A stretch of 43,226 nt of DNA. Origin: an uncultured Oscillibacter sp. (GTDB lineage: Bacteria; Bacillota; Clostridia; Oscillospirales; Oscillospiraceae). A program made the translations under genes and the position numbers. The stretch covers positions 1 through 43,226 of the forward strand of contig NZ_UQXD01000017.1 in the NCBI RefSeq assembly GCF_900544955.1, read 5' to 3'. The notes beneath the pieces were generated by a model. It was not told the origin of the DNA. It saw only the letters and a list, made by a program, of their open reading frames with translations, and did no database searches. Positions 1 through 8,229 of the stretch are shown here, one piece after another (within the stretch, counting starts at the first letter, position 1; each line of letters starts with the position of its first letter).

Positions 1-21
1 TGCGGGACGCCGCCCGATGGT

Positions 22-2532
22 TCAGTCCAGCAGCCGCAGGTCCCGGGCCTTGGTCAGGGCGGCCACCTTGTTGTTCACGCCCAGCTTCTGGTAGATGTTC
101 TTGATGTGGTAGCGGACCGTGGGCACGGAGATGTACAGCTGGGCGGCGATCTCCCCGTGGCTGCGGCTCTCGCTCAGCAGCCGGAGAATCTCCCCCTCCC
201 GCTCGCTGAGCTGGACCTTTGCCGTCTCCCGGGCGGCCCGGTTGGCCAGGTGGCTCCGGCACGCCTCCTCCAGTCTCTCCAAAAACGCCGCCGGGTACCG
301 CCCCCGGACGAGGGGCTGCTCCAGCAGGGGGAGCACCTCCTCCCCGCACTCGGCGAAGGGCAGTACCACGCCGTCCTGTACCGCGATGTCCAGGGCCCGG
401 CAGAGGGACTCCGCCCCCCGCTCCGCCCCGGAGAGGGCGTGGTCCGCCGCAGCCTGAAAGATGCCGTTGTAGATCAGGCCCATCTGGCAGCCGAAGGCGT
501 GCCAGTTCCGCTGGAAGGCGCCGCAGTACACCGCCAGCTGCACGTACCGCTTCTCCCGCATGGCGCAAAAGCCGGTGACGATGTCGTGAAATCCCAGGCT
601 GCGGTACATGAAGGCCCCCTGGCCCAGATCCCGCTGGCGCAGCCACTCCGGCACCCGCTCCGGCCGCCCCCGGCAGCAGTCCAGATAGGCCACGCAGATG
701 GTGAGGGTGGTGTTGAAGACGCTGTTGTGCTCCGCCTCCACCGTGGCGGCCAGCTGGCTGAGCAGGCGGTCCGCCTCCGCCTCCCGCCCCTGGGCCACGG
801 CCAGGCGGCACAGGGCGAAGGTGGCGCACAGCTCGATGCACACCTGGCGGTAAAGCCGGGACTCGTAGATGGCCTTATAGGCGTTCACCGTCACCTCGCC
901 GGTGTCCGCCGTCTCCAGGGCGTACTCCGCCAGCGCCAGAGACTCGCTGCCGGAGCCACAGCCCTCCACCGCCTGGGCCAGAATGTGGAAATTCCGGGAG
1001 AGGAAGGCCGCCGTCTCCCCCAGCTCCCCGGCGCGGGTGTAGTAGCAGTACAGCAGGCTGGAAGCGCCGAAGGTGAACTCCGTCTCATTGCTGACCAGGC
1101 AGGAGTACCGCCCCCGGAAGAAGGTCACCGCCTTGGCCGCGTGGTCCACCATGGCCCGGGCGTCGTTGAAAGAGGGGAAAATCCAGGTGTTGTGAATCTC
1201 CCCCAGGATGCGGCTGCGCAGCTCCTCCGGCATGTCCGCCTGTAAGTAGTGCCGCTCCATCCGGGCCAGGAGATCGTCCACCACCTGCCGCTCCTCCAGT
1301 CCGCCGGTGAGGGCCTTTACCCGGATGTGCTGCAGCGCCGCCAGCGGGTAGCGGAAGAACACGTCCTCCGGCAGCCCCTCGAAAATCATGTGGATCTGGG
1401 GGAACTGGGCGAATTGCACGTCGATGTAATCCCCCCGGTTCAGCGTCTCCAGAATGGTCTCCACATCCCCGCCCCGGTAGAGGTAGTCGTAGGCCAGGAT
1501 GCGCTTGCCCCGGTCCAGAAACCAGCGGCCCATGCGGCGGTACAGCTCCGTGGGGTCAAAGCCGTTCTGCCGGGCCTTCTTCTGCAAAAAGTCCCGCAGC
1601 AGGTCCGCCATCTGATAGGCCTTGGCGGAGCGGCTGTAGGAGAGGAAGGCGTTGCCCTGCACCAGGGTGAAGAGGAAGGCCGGGGCGGTCTGGTCGTCAA
1701 AGACATAGGCCACCTGCTCCGGGGTGAAGGCGTCCAGGAAGGACAGCTTTTCCATGAAGGTGCGGGTCCGCTGGTCGTAGGTGCTGTACAGGTTCAGCTC
1801 CAGCAGCCGCTCGATGCCGCCGCTGCTCCGCTCCAGCGCCGTCTCCTCCCCCTCCTGCCGGGCAATGCCCTGCTGAAGACCGCGGCCGATCAGGTACAGC
1901 CCGGAAATCCAGCCGCCGGTCCACCGGGTGATCCGGCGGACTTCCTCCGGGGAGAGGGGGGTGTTCAGCAGGCGGAAGTAGGCGTCCACCTCCTCCGGCC
2001 GGAACTGCAGGTCCTCCTGGCTCACCACCCAGCAGAGCTGCTTCTGGGCCAGCTCCGCCACCGGCAGCGCCGGCATCTCCCGGGCCAGGAGCACAATGTG
2101 GAGATTTTGAATCCTCTCCCCCGCCACCATGGCCAGTATACTGGCGGCCTGGGGGCAGTCGATGAGCTGGTAGTCGTCGATGATGAGAAATTTGGGCTGG
2201 GAGAAGGCGCAGTCCTCCAGCACCTCCACAATTTTGGCGGCCCGGGGGGCGTCTTCGGGGAAGCCCAGGCCCAGCAGCTGGTCCCCCAGCTCCGGGTTCT
2301 CCTTGCGGACCTTGGCGGTGATCCGCTCCCAGCAGTAGGCCAGGGAGCTGCCGGAGCCCATCAGCGGGAGGAATATGGGCGAGAGCCGGTTCATACGGAT
2401 AAACTCCCGGATGGCGGTGGTCTTCCCAAAGCCCATGGGCGCCTGAATCACCGTCAGCGGGTAGGTGAACATGTGCTCCAATTGACGGTTCAGGCGGGGA
2501 CGCGCCAGCAGCTGAGGCAGCAAGTCTTTCAT
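22..2532 (-). CDS. LuxR/MalT-like (LAL family) ATP-binding transcriptional regulator
   Basis: An 836-residue protein with the layout of large ATP-binding LuxR (MalT/LAL) regulators. The P-loop APMGFGKTT lies at about residues 31-39 and a Walker B-like stretch LIIDDYQLID at about 115-125. A long helical middle region, probably TPR-like sensor repeats, follows. The C-terminus (about 770-832) is a typical LuxR helix-turn-helix with LSEREGEILRLL and VRYHIKNIYQKLGV. Members of this family bind ATP and an inducer and activate nearby catabolic or transport genes. The ligand is not visible here. The gene stands alone on the minus strand, with a palindrome-rich upstream region. It may act on itself or on the NTF2-like/MFS/AraC genes next door; that link is inference. 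Start: first ATG behind a purine-rich GGGAAGGAAGGG stretch. Family call is firm, target unknown. Confidence 0.93.
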   Translation of the reverse strand: MKDLLPQLLARPRLNRQLEHMFTYPLTVIQAPMGFGKTTAIREFIRMNRLSPIFLPLMGSGSSLAYCWERITAKVRKENPELGDQLLGLGFPEDAPRAAKIVEVLEDCAFSQPKFLIIDDYQLIDCPQAASILAMVAGERIQNLHIVLLAREMPALPVAELAQKQLCWVVSQEDLQFRPEEVDAYFRLLNTPLSPEEVRRITRWTGGWISGLYLIGRGLQQGIARQEGEETALERSSGGIERLLELNLYSTYDQRTRTFMEKLSFLDAFTPEQVAYVFDDQTAPAFLFTLVQGNAFLSYSRSAKAYQMADLLRDFLQKKARQNGFDPTELYRRMGRWFLDRGKRILAYDYLYRGGDVETILETLNRGDYIDVQFAQFPQIHMIFEGLPEDVFFRYPLAALQHIRVKALTGGLEERQVVDDLLARMERHYLQADMPEELRSRILGEIHNTWIFPSFNDARAMVDHAAKAVTFFRGRYSCLVSNETEFTFGASSLLYCYYTRAGELGETAAFLSRNFHILAQAVEGCGSGSESLALAEYALETADTGEVTVNAYKAIYESRLYRQVCIELCATFALCRLAVAQGREAEADRLLSQLAATVEAEHNSVFNTTLTICVAYLDCCRGRPERVPEWLRQRDLGQGAFMYRSLGFHDIVTGFCAMREKRYVQLAVYCGAFQRNWHAFGCQMGLIYNGIFQAAADHALSGAERGAESLCRALDIAVQDGVVLPFAECGEEVLPLLEQPLVRGRYPAAFLERLEEACRSHLANRAARETAKVQLSEREGEILRLLSESRSHGEIAAQLYISVPTVRYHIKNIYQKLGVNNKVAALTKARDLRLLD

Positions 2533-2564
2533 AAGGGTCCCTTCCTTCCCGTGGCATTACCCAC

Positions 2565-2593
2565 AGTATAGCACCCGGCCCGCCCTCAGGAAA
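2565..2593 (-). promoter_or_regulatory. candidate promoter of the LuxR-type regulator
   Basis: Read on the minus strand, a good -10 (TATACT, 2565-2570) sits 17 bp from a weak -35 (TTTCCT, 2588-2593). The poor -35 next to inverted repeats is typical of an activator-dependent promoter. Found by eye. Confidence 0.45.
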
Positions 2594-2595
2594 GT

Positions 2596-2710
2596 TTCTG
2601 CACAATTTGACGGGCCGGATTGGATTTTTTTGACGTTTCGCACATATACATGATAGGAACAGTCGGTTTGATTGTGCAGAACTATCAACCGGACTATCAC
2701 TTGTGATAGT
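2596..2710. promoter_or_regulatory. palindrome cluster upstream of the LuxR-type gene (candidate operators)
   Basis: This AT-richer stretch holds two kinds of symmetry. TTCTGCACAAT (2596-2606) recurs inverted as ATTGTGCAGAA (2671-2681), an exact 11-bp pair. ACTATCAC (2693-2700) and GTGATAGT (2703-2710) form a near-perfect palindrome with a 2-bp centre. The core TGATAG/CTATCA occurs four times, at 2651, 2682, 2694 and 2704. The first repeat abuts the candidate -35 of the LuxR-type gene. The remaining intergenic DNA (2533-2828) holds only the promoter and the hairpin at 2774. Confidence 0.5.
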
Positions 2711-2773
2711 GCAAAACCTTCGGCAGACCCCGTAAGATACAGTCAGGAGAGGCGCGGGGCCAACCGCACGCCC

Positions 2774-2816
2774 GCCAGCCTTCACCGCTTCCCAACACGC
2801 GGCGGTGAGGGCTGGC
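2774..2816 (-). terminator. GC-rich hairpin downstream of the NTF2-like gene
   Basis: Arms 2774-2788 and 2802-2816 pair over 15 positions with one mismatch around a 13-nt loop. It lies just beyond the stop of the minus-strand NTF2-like gene. There is no run of T, so it may be an mRNA-end stabiliser rather than a classical terminator. Confidence 0.4.
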
Positions 2817-2828
2817 CTCCGAAACAGG

Positions 2829-3200
2829 TTACAGCGTGGTGAAATTCTTGGAGATGATGGACCACTTCCCGTTCTCCAGCAGCAGCTGGAAATGGTCCTC
2901 CAGCACCCCGTCTCCCCGGAAGCCGGTCTCATAGAGGACCACGGAGGCGATGGGCCCGGTGACGGTCAGCTCCCGGATTTCCGCGTGGTAGGGCGCCCCG
3001 GTGGACTCCATGGAGGGTGCGGAGGCCATATCCTGCAAGAAGGGCTCCGGCGTACCCAGCAGCAGGGTGTCCCCCAGATAGCCGGTCATCCGGGCCTGGG
3101 GATGGAACACCCCGGCCAGCATCTCCACATCCGCCTGGTAGGTGCCGGTGATATACCGCTGCACAACCTCCCGGACCTGCTCAATTTCCTGATTCGTCAT
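2829..3200 (-). CDS. small NTF2-like (SnoaL / lumazine-binding-like fold) protein
   Basis: A 123-residue soluble protein beginning MTNQEIEQVREVVQRYITG and ending LLLENGKWSIISKNFTTL. This is the typical helix start and beta-strand end of NTF2-like cone-fold proteins of the putative lumazine-binding/SnoaL group. Such proteins are small enzymes (isomerases, cyclases, dehydratases) or ligand-binding proteins; no catalytic residues can be assigned with confidence. An AGGAGG sits before the ATG. It is divergent from the MFS gene across 96 bp, which includes a GTGGGAA/TTCCCAC inverted repeat (3224-3256), so the two may be co-regulated. The function may relate to the transporter's substrate, which is inference. 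Confidence 0.8.
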   Translation of the reverse strand: MTNQEIEQVREVVQRYITGTYQADVEMLAGVFHPQARMTGYLGDTLLLGTPEPFLQDMASAPSMESTGAPYHAEIRELTVTGPIASVVLYETGFRGDGVLEDHFQLLLENGKWSIISKNFTTL

Positions 3201-3296
3201 AACAAACGACCTCCTGCATCAATGGTGGGAATGCTCCCCCGGGATCATTTTCCCACGGCGCCGTTCAAAAGCCTTGTAAAAAAAGGAAGTGTTGGT

Positions 3297-4553
3297 ATGA
3301 ATCCCAAAAAATTGCCCCTGGTGACGGCCCTGGCGGTGGTGTCTATCGGCATCGCCTACATCCTGCAAATGGCCCCCTCCCCCATTCTGGGCGTTTTGCG
3401 GGAGGGCTACCATCTGGGCGGCAACGACGCCCTTTTGAACCTGTGCGTCTCCATCATCCACCCCATGACCATCTGCGCCTCCCTGCTGGGCGGGCGGCTG
3501 GAGGGGCGGCTGGGCACCCGGCGGCTCTTCACCTGGGCGCTGGCGTTTCTGGCGGCGGGCACGCTGCTGAACTTCGCCGCCGGGACCTACCTGCTGTTCC
3601 TGGCGGGGCGGGTGCTGTTCTCCGTGGGCTTTGGACTGGCCATCCCCTTCATCGGCTCCGCCATCATGAACTGGTACGGCGAAGGGGGACGGGCCCGGAT
3701 GAACACCCTCAACGGCATGTTCCCCTTCATCGGCACCGTCATCAGCTTTTCCATCATGCTGCCCCTGACCCGGGCCCTGGGCGGGTCCTGGCGGGTGGCC
3801 CTGGGCATCTGGGGCGTGGGGCTGCTGGCGCTGCTGGCGCTGTGGACCGCCCTGGTGCGGGAGCGGGACCTGCCCGCCCCAACACCGGGGGCGCCAGAGG
3901 AGCGGGGCGTCTACGGGCTGCTGCTGCGCCACCGGGACATCCGGCTGCTGTGCTGGATTTTCGTGCTGGACTTCTTCTGCTACTCCTACATCGTGGTACT
4001 GCTGCCCACCTTCCTGGCGGAGGCCGGGGGCATGGGCGAGAACCAGGCGGGAGTCTGGGCGGCGCTGGCCTTCCCGGCGGTGGGCCTGGCGGGGGGCGCC
4101 CTGGGCGGCCTTCTCATGAGCGCCACCGGGATGCGCAAGCCCATCCTGGCCGCCGGGCAGGTCCTCAAGCTGCTGGGCATTCTGGTGCTGACCCTGGGCA
4201 TCGGCCTCTCCGTGTGGTTGGGCATCGCCGGGGCGGCGATCTTCGGCCTGGGCAACGGCATGTGGATGCCGGTGATGTACGCCATGCCCATGGAGATGGA
4301 GGAGATGACCCCCTCCCGGGTGGGGGCCGCCTTCGCCCTGATCTCCTCCTGCGGCTTCGCCGCGGGCTTCGTCTCCCCGGTGCTGGGCGGATGGCTCACC
4401 ACCGCCCTGGCCGCCGCGGCCCCGGCGGCAGACCCGGTGGCTGCCCACGTGTTCGGCCTGAAGTGGAGCCTCTTCGCCTTCGGCTTCACCAACCTGCTTT
4501 CCTTTTTGATCTCCCTGCGGCTGCGGGACACGGCGCCCGCCCAGCGGAAATGA
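3297..4553 (+). CDS. MFS transporter
   Basis: A 418-residue integral membrane protein with about 12 hydrophobic segments and a loop after segment 6 rich in charged and proline residues (RERDLPAPTPGAPEERG). It begins MNPKKLPLVTALAVVSIGIAY. A short basic stretch, EGRLGTRRLF, lies in the segment 2-3 loop where MFS proteins carry their signature. It resembles CynX/NarK-type MFS permeases for small anions or carboxylates, but the substrate cannot be read. The start was chosen at the ATG behind AAGGAAG; longer upstream readings run through non-coding DNA. The AraC regulator begins 18 bp downstream, so both are likely co-transcribed and the regulator may control the transporter. Confidence 0.9.
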   Translation: MNPKKLPLVTALAVVSIGIAYILQMAPSPILGVLREGYHLGGNDALLNLCVSIIHPMTICASLLGGRLEGRLGTRRLFTWALAFLAAGTLLNFAAGTYLLFLAGRVLFSVGFGLAIPFIGSAIMNWYGEGGRARMNTLNGMFPFIGTVISFSIMLPLTRALGGSWRVALGIWGVGLLALLALWTALVRERDLPAPTPGAPEERGVYGLLLRHRDIRLLCWIFVLDFFCYSYIVVLLPTFLAEAGGMGENQAGVWAALAFPAVGLAGGALGGLLMSATGMRKPILAAGQVLKLLGILVLTLGIGLSVWLGIAGAAIFGLGNGMWMPVMYAMPMEMEEMTPSRVGAAFALISSCGFAAGFVSPVLGGWLTTALAAAAPAADPVAAHVFGLKWSLFAFGFTNLLSFLISLRLRDTAPAQRK

Positions 4554-4571
4554 ACGATTGGAGGGACCCTT

Positions 4572-5390
4572 ATGTGCCATCCTCTCCCCGCCCAGCCGGC
4601 GGTACCCCAGCAGCCCGCCCTGAAGCGGCAGGTCTCCTACCGGGAGCAGCTCGTCAAATGGAACCCCTTCTCCGTCAAAAACCTGGCGCTGTGCTATGAG
4701 TTCCGCACCGGACGGGAGGCCAGGCGCATCCAGGTGGTGCCCGACGCCTGCCTGGACTTCCTCTTCCGCCTGGACCAGACCGGCCCCTCTGCCGTGGTCA
4801 CCGGCGTGCAGACCGCCCCCGTGACGCTGGAGCTGGCCCCCGACGCGGTGTACTTCGGCTTCAAGCCCTACAGCACCAAGGGGATGCGCAGCCTCACCGC
4901 CCCGTGGACGGAGCTGCGGGAGCAGCGGACGGACCTGGGGGACCTGACCCCCTGCGGCCGCATTCTGGAGCAGCTGGACCAGGCCGCCAGCTTTGCCGAG
5001 CGGGTCCAGGCCATCCGGGGCTTCGCCCTGGAGACCCTGGCGGATACGGGCTACCACCCGGACTTTGTGGAATACGCGGAGCTGAAGATGTGCCGCGCCT
5101 TCGGCAACCTGCGGGTGGAGGACCTGGCGGACTACACCGGCTACACCGGCCGCTACTGCCGGGAGAAGTTCAAGGAGGCCCACGGCATCTCCATCAAGCG
5201 CTACTCCAACATCATCCGGGTCCAAAACGCCATCCGGATGCTCTCCCGGGAGGAGCCGCCGGAGATCGCGGACGTGGTGTTTGAAAACGGGTATTTCGAC
5301 CAGTCCCACCTGAACCGGGAGTTCCGGCTCTACACCGGGGACACCCCCCTGCACTACTGCCAGAGCCTCCACCGCGCCGGCGGCGCCTGA
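4572..5390 (+). CDS. AraC-family transcriptional regulator
   Basis: A 272-residue regulator. The N-terminal half contains VVPDACLDFLF and YFGFKPYS, typical of the AraC subfamily whose sensor domain carries a PDxCxDL motif. The C-terminal part (about 165-265) has two helix-turn-helix motifs: VEDLADYTGYTGRYCREKFK, then IADVVFENGYFDQSHLNREF followed by GDTPLHY. It lies 18 bp behind the MFS gene with a GGAGG 7 nt before the ATG. It precedes the amidohydrolase/CoA cluster at 5514 by about 120 bp, so it is a candidate regulator of either neighbour. A weak stem plus T6 (5377-5407) overlaps its end and may terminate the pair. Confidence 0.92.
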   Translation: MCHPLPAQPAVPQQPALKRQVSYREQLVKWNPFSVKNLALCYEFRTGREARRIQVVPDACLDFLFRLDQTGPSAVVTGVQTAPVTLELAPDAVYFGFKPYSTKGMRSLTAPWTELREQRTDLGDLTPCGRILEQLDQAASFAERVQAIRGFALETLADTGYHPDFVEYAELKMCRAFGNLRVEDLADYTGYTGRYCREKFKEAHGISIKRYSNIIRVQNAIRMLSREEPPEIADVVFENGYFDQSHLNREFRLYTGDTPLHYCQSLHRAGGA

Positions 5391-5457
5391 GGCCGGTTCC
5401 GTTTTTTACAAGAGGTTTCTCCCCGGGGGCGCTACAGTATGGGTAACATCCCAGCAT

Positions 5458-5488
5458 GGTCCGGTCCGGGCCGGCGGCGGTCCGGACC
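5458..5488 (+). other. short leader hairpin before the amidohydrolase gene
   Basis: GGTCCGG (5458-5464) pairs with CCGGACC (5482-5488) about 25 bp before the first gene of the catabolic cluster. It may shape the mRNA leader. No strong promoter was recognised in 5391-5513, although a TACAGTAT -10-like stretch occurs near 5432. Confidence 0.3.
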
Positions 5489-5513
5489 CTATATGATGAA
5501 GGAGGTCAAGAAA

Positions 5514-7190
5514 ATGGTGAGCGCTGATCTGGTTTTGAAGCATGGCAAGATCGCCACGGTGGACAAGAATTTCAACTATGTAGAGGCGGTGGCCGTCCGG
5601 GACGGTTGGATCATCGACCGGGGCACCGACGCCGAGATGGAGGCCTACATCGGCCCGGACACCAAGGTGATCGACGCCGGAGGCCGCCTGGTGCTCCCCG
5701 GCGCCAACGACTCCCACATGCACGCGGTACATACCGGCTATACCCTGTCCCCCTCCTTCCTGGATTTCTCCGGCCCCTCCTACGACTGCATGGAGAAAAT
5801 TCTCTCCAAGGTGAAGGCCGCCTGTGAAAAGGCCGGCCCCGGCGAGTGGGTCTTCGGCTGCGGCTTTGTGGACGGCAACATCAAGGAGCTGGCCGCCGAG
5901 GGCCGCATCATGAACCGCTACGACCTGGACCCCGTCTCCCCGGACACCCCCGTGGTCCTCACCGACTTCTCCCTCCACTCCATGGTCTGCAACTCCAAGG
6001 CCCTGGAGATCGCCGGCATCGACCGCCACTATCCCGAGATTCCCGCAAGCGTGGGGATGATTGACCGGGACGAGAGCGGCGAGCCCATCGGCCGGTTCCA
6101 CGAGTGGGGCGCCCAGAACGTCCTGTGCGAAAAGTGCCCCATCCTCTCCGACGCGGAGCTGGAGGAGGCCATCCGCAACGTCCAGCACGCCCTGAACAAG
6201 GAGGGCATCACCTCCCACACCGACATCCTGGGCGAGGGCGGCGAGCACGTGTTCCGGGGCACCTGGGGCACCCGGCCCATCGAAATCTACGAGAAGATGG
6301 CCGAAAAGGGCCAGTTGACCGCCCGGGTCTCCATCAACGTCTTCTCCGCCGTCCAGGGCGCCGAGAGCTACGACGCCATCATCCGGGGCACCGACCGCGC
6401 CAAGCTTCCCGTCTTCCAGGACCGCAACTGGGTGAAGGCCGACGCCATCAAGTTCTTCGTGGACCTGGGCGGCCCCACCTGGCAGCGCAGGGGCGTCCGG
6501 CCCGAGGGCTCCTTCGTCACCGCCTGGGGCCTGGAGGAGGACGAACTGATTGAGGAGGTTCAGCGCACCATCATCGAGCTGCACCGCATGGGCTGGCAGA
6601 TCGCCATCCACTCCTGCGGCGGCGGGTCCATGGACGCCTGCGTGGAGGGCTTTGCCCGGGCCAACCAGCTCTATCCCGGCAAGGACCTGCGCCACTTCCT
6701 GATCCACTGCGACGACACCACCAAGGCCCTGGCCGCCAAAATGGTGAAAAACGGCGTGCTGGCCGCCATTCAGCCCACCGCCGCCAACATCGTCTTCGGC
6801 TGGAACACCCCCGTCCTCACCGACAAGGAGGAGATCTTCGACTACCAGGGCTACACGGATCTGGGCGCCGTCCTCACCGGCGGCTCCGACTCCACCTGCT
6901 TCTCCATGAACTGGCGCCAGGGCATGCAGTTCTGCCTGACCCGCACCACCGCCGACGGCTACTGCGCCCGGCCGGACCTGGCCATGAACCGGGAGGACGC
7001 CATCCGGCTGTACACCATCAACGGCGCCTACCAAGAGCACATGGAGCACGTCCGGGGCTCCATCGAGGTCAACAAGGTGGCGGACTTCCAGATTCTCGAC
7101 AAGGACGTGATGACCTGCCCCGCCGAAGAGGTGGGCTCCGCCAACGTGGTCATGACCATCTGCAACGGCAAGGTGGTTTACGAGGCATAA
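5514..7190 (+). CDS. YtcJ-like metal-dependent amidohydrolase (amidohydrolase family 3)
   Basis: A 558-residue cytoplasmic hydrolase of the YtcJ/amidohydrolase-3 group. The N-terminal beta-sandwich starts SADLVLKHGKIATVD, followed by GGRLVLPGANDSHMH, whose HxH is the first metal-binding pair. Later family landmarks are a His in WQIAIHSCGGGSMDAC, LIHCDDTT, and the Asp of GGSDSTCFS. It ends DFQILDKDVMTCPAEEV, the usual return to the sandwich. The family hydrolyses C-N bonds in amides, formamides and cyclic ureides. The ATG at 5514 follows AAGGAGGT at good spacing; in-frame codons upstream are less likely starts. It is first in a plus-strand run with the TIM-barrel hydrolase at 7232 (41-bp gap) and two MFS genes, which suggests an imported nitrogen-containing or cyclic compound. 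The substrate is unknown. Confidence 0.92.
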   Translation: MVSADLVLKHGKIATVDKNFNYVEAVAVRDGWIIDRGTDAEMEAYIGPDTKVIDAGGRLVLPGANDSHMHAVHTGYTLSPSFLDFSGPSYDCMEKILSKVKAACEKAGPGEWVFGCGFVDGNIKELAAEGRIMNRYDLDPVSPDTPVVLTDFSLHSMVCNSKALEIAGIDRHYPEIPASVGMIDRDESGEPIGRFHEWGAQNVLCEKCPILSDAELEEAIRNVQHALNKEGITSHTDILGEGGEHVFRGTWGTRPIEIYEKMAEKGQLTARVSINVFSAVQGAESYDAIIRGTDRAKLPVFQDRNWVKADAIKFFVDLGGPTWQRRGVRPEGSFVTAWGLEEDELIEEVQRTIIELHRMGWQIAIHSCGGGSMDACVEGFARANQLYPGKDLRHFLIHCDDTTKALAAKMVKNGVLAAIQPTAANIVFGWNTPVLTDKEEIFDYQGYTDLGAVLTGGSDSTCFSMNWRQGMQFCLTRTTADGYCARPDLAMNREDAIRLYTINGAYQEHMEHVRGSIEVNKVADFQILDKDVMTCPAEEVGSANVVMTICNGKVVYEA

Positions 7191-7231
7191 GTCTGCATTC
7201 CCCAGCGGAATAGAAGAGAGGAGTATTTCAC

Positions 7232-8182
7232 ATGAAAAGACGCATCATCGACTTCCACACCCACCTGGGCGATATCTTCCACGAGAACAAGAACATCGCC
7301 TTCAAGCGCCCCGGCTTTGTGCCGCCCCCGCCGGGCTTCACCGGGTTCGACCCCTTCAAGGATCTGGAGGAATCCGGCTACACCCGCCCGCTGATCGTGG
7401 CCGACGTGGAGGCCCAGAACAAGCTGATCGACGCCGGCCAGGTCCGCATCTGGGAGCGGGCCAACATCTTCACCAGCGGCGAGATCATGGACGCCGCGGG
7501 CATCAACTACATGGTCTCCATGCCCATCATGCCCAACACCAGCTTTGAAGAGGCCCTGGCCGCCTCCAAGCTGGACCCCCGGTTCATCCCCTTCACCTGC
7601 CCGGACTTCGACCTGCCCGACGAGCAGATGATGGAGAAGCTGAAGGCCGACATCGCCAAGGGCGCCAAGGGCCTGAAGCTCCACCCCATCATCCAGAACA
7701 TCTCCATCACCGACAAGCGCTGCGAGGGCCCCATCGAGCTGTTCGGCGAGCTGGGCATGCCCATCACCTACCACTGCGGCGTCAACGACTACTACAAGCC
7801 CGACTCCCCCTGGCTGCCCTTGACCAACGCGGAGTTCGGCGCCCTGCACTACACCCTGGATATTCTGAAGAAGTACCCCGACTACGTGTGGGTCCCCGCC
7901 CACGGCGGCGGCAGCTGCGGCGGTGAGCTGGAGGCCCTGGCGGAACTGGTGGGGAAGCTGGGCTGCAAGAACGTGTACGTGGAGTCCAGCCACCGCGGCG
8001 TGGACGGCATGCACCTGATGCTGGAGCTCTTCGGCGAGGACCGGATCATGTTCGCCACCGACTGGCCCTTTGACACCTGCACCTGGAGCGTGAAGTACGC
8101 CGAGGACGCCTTTGCCGACAAGCCGGAGGTGGCCGACAAGTTCTTCTACCAGAACGCCGCCCGCATCATCGGCATCGAATAA
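7232..8182 (+). CDS. TIM-barrel metal-dependent hydrolase (amidohydrolase family 2, ACMSD-like)
   Basis: A 316-residue enzyme starting MKRRIIDFHTHLGDIF, the HxH metal site of the amidohydrolase-2 (ACMSD / pyrone-dicarboxylate hydrolase) family. Later landmarks are GLKLHPIIQ, a His in ITYHCGVND, WVPAHGGGSCGGEL, and the metal-binding Asp in RIMFATDWPFDTC. It ends YQNAARIIGIE, as family members usually do. The family includes decarboxylases of conjugated carboxylic acids and lactone hydrolases. It lies 41 bp after the YtcJ-like enzyme behind GAGAGGAG, and 47 bp before an MFS gene. The two hydrolases probably act in sequence in one pathway, which is inference from context. Confidence 0.92.
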   Translation: MKRRIIDFHTHLGDIFHENKNIAFKRPGFVPPPPGFTGFDPFKDLEESGYTRPLIVADVEAQNKLIDAGQVRIWERANIFTSGEIMDAAGINYMVSMPIMPNTSFEEALAASKLDPRFIPFTCPDFDLPDEQMMEKLKADIAKGAKGLKLHPIIQNISITDKRCEGPIELFGELGMPITYHCGVNDYYKPDSPWLPLTNAEFGALHYTLDILKKYPDYVWVPAHGGGSCGGELEALAELVGKLGCKNVYVESSHRGVDGMHLMLELFGEDRIMFATDWPFDTCTWSVKYAEDAFADKPEVADKFFYQNAARIIGIE

Positions 8183-8229
8183 GCCGGCGTCCGCTCCGAT
8201 ACACCATGATATAGAGGGAGGAAAATTCC

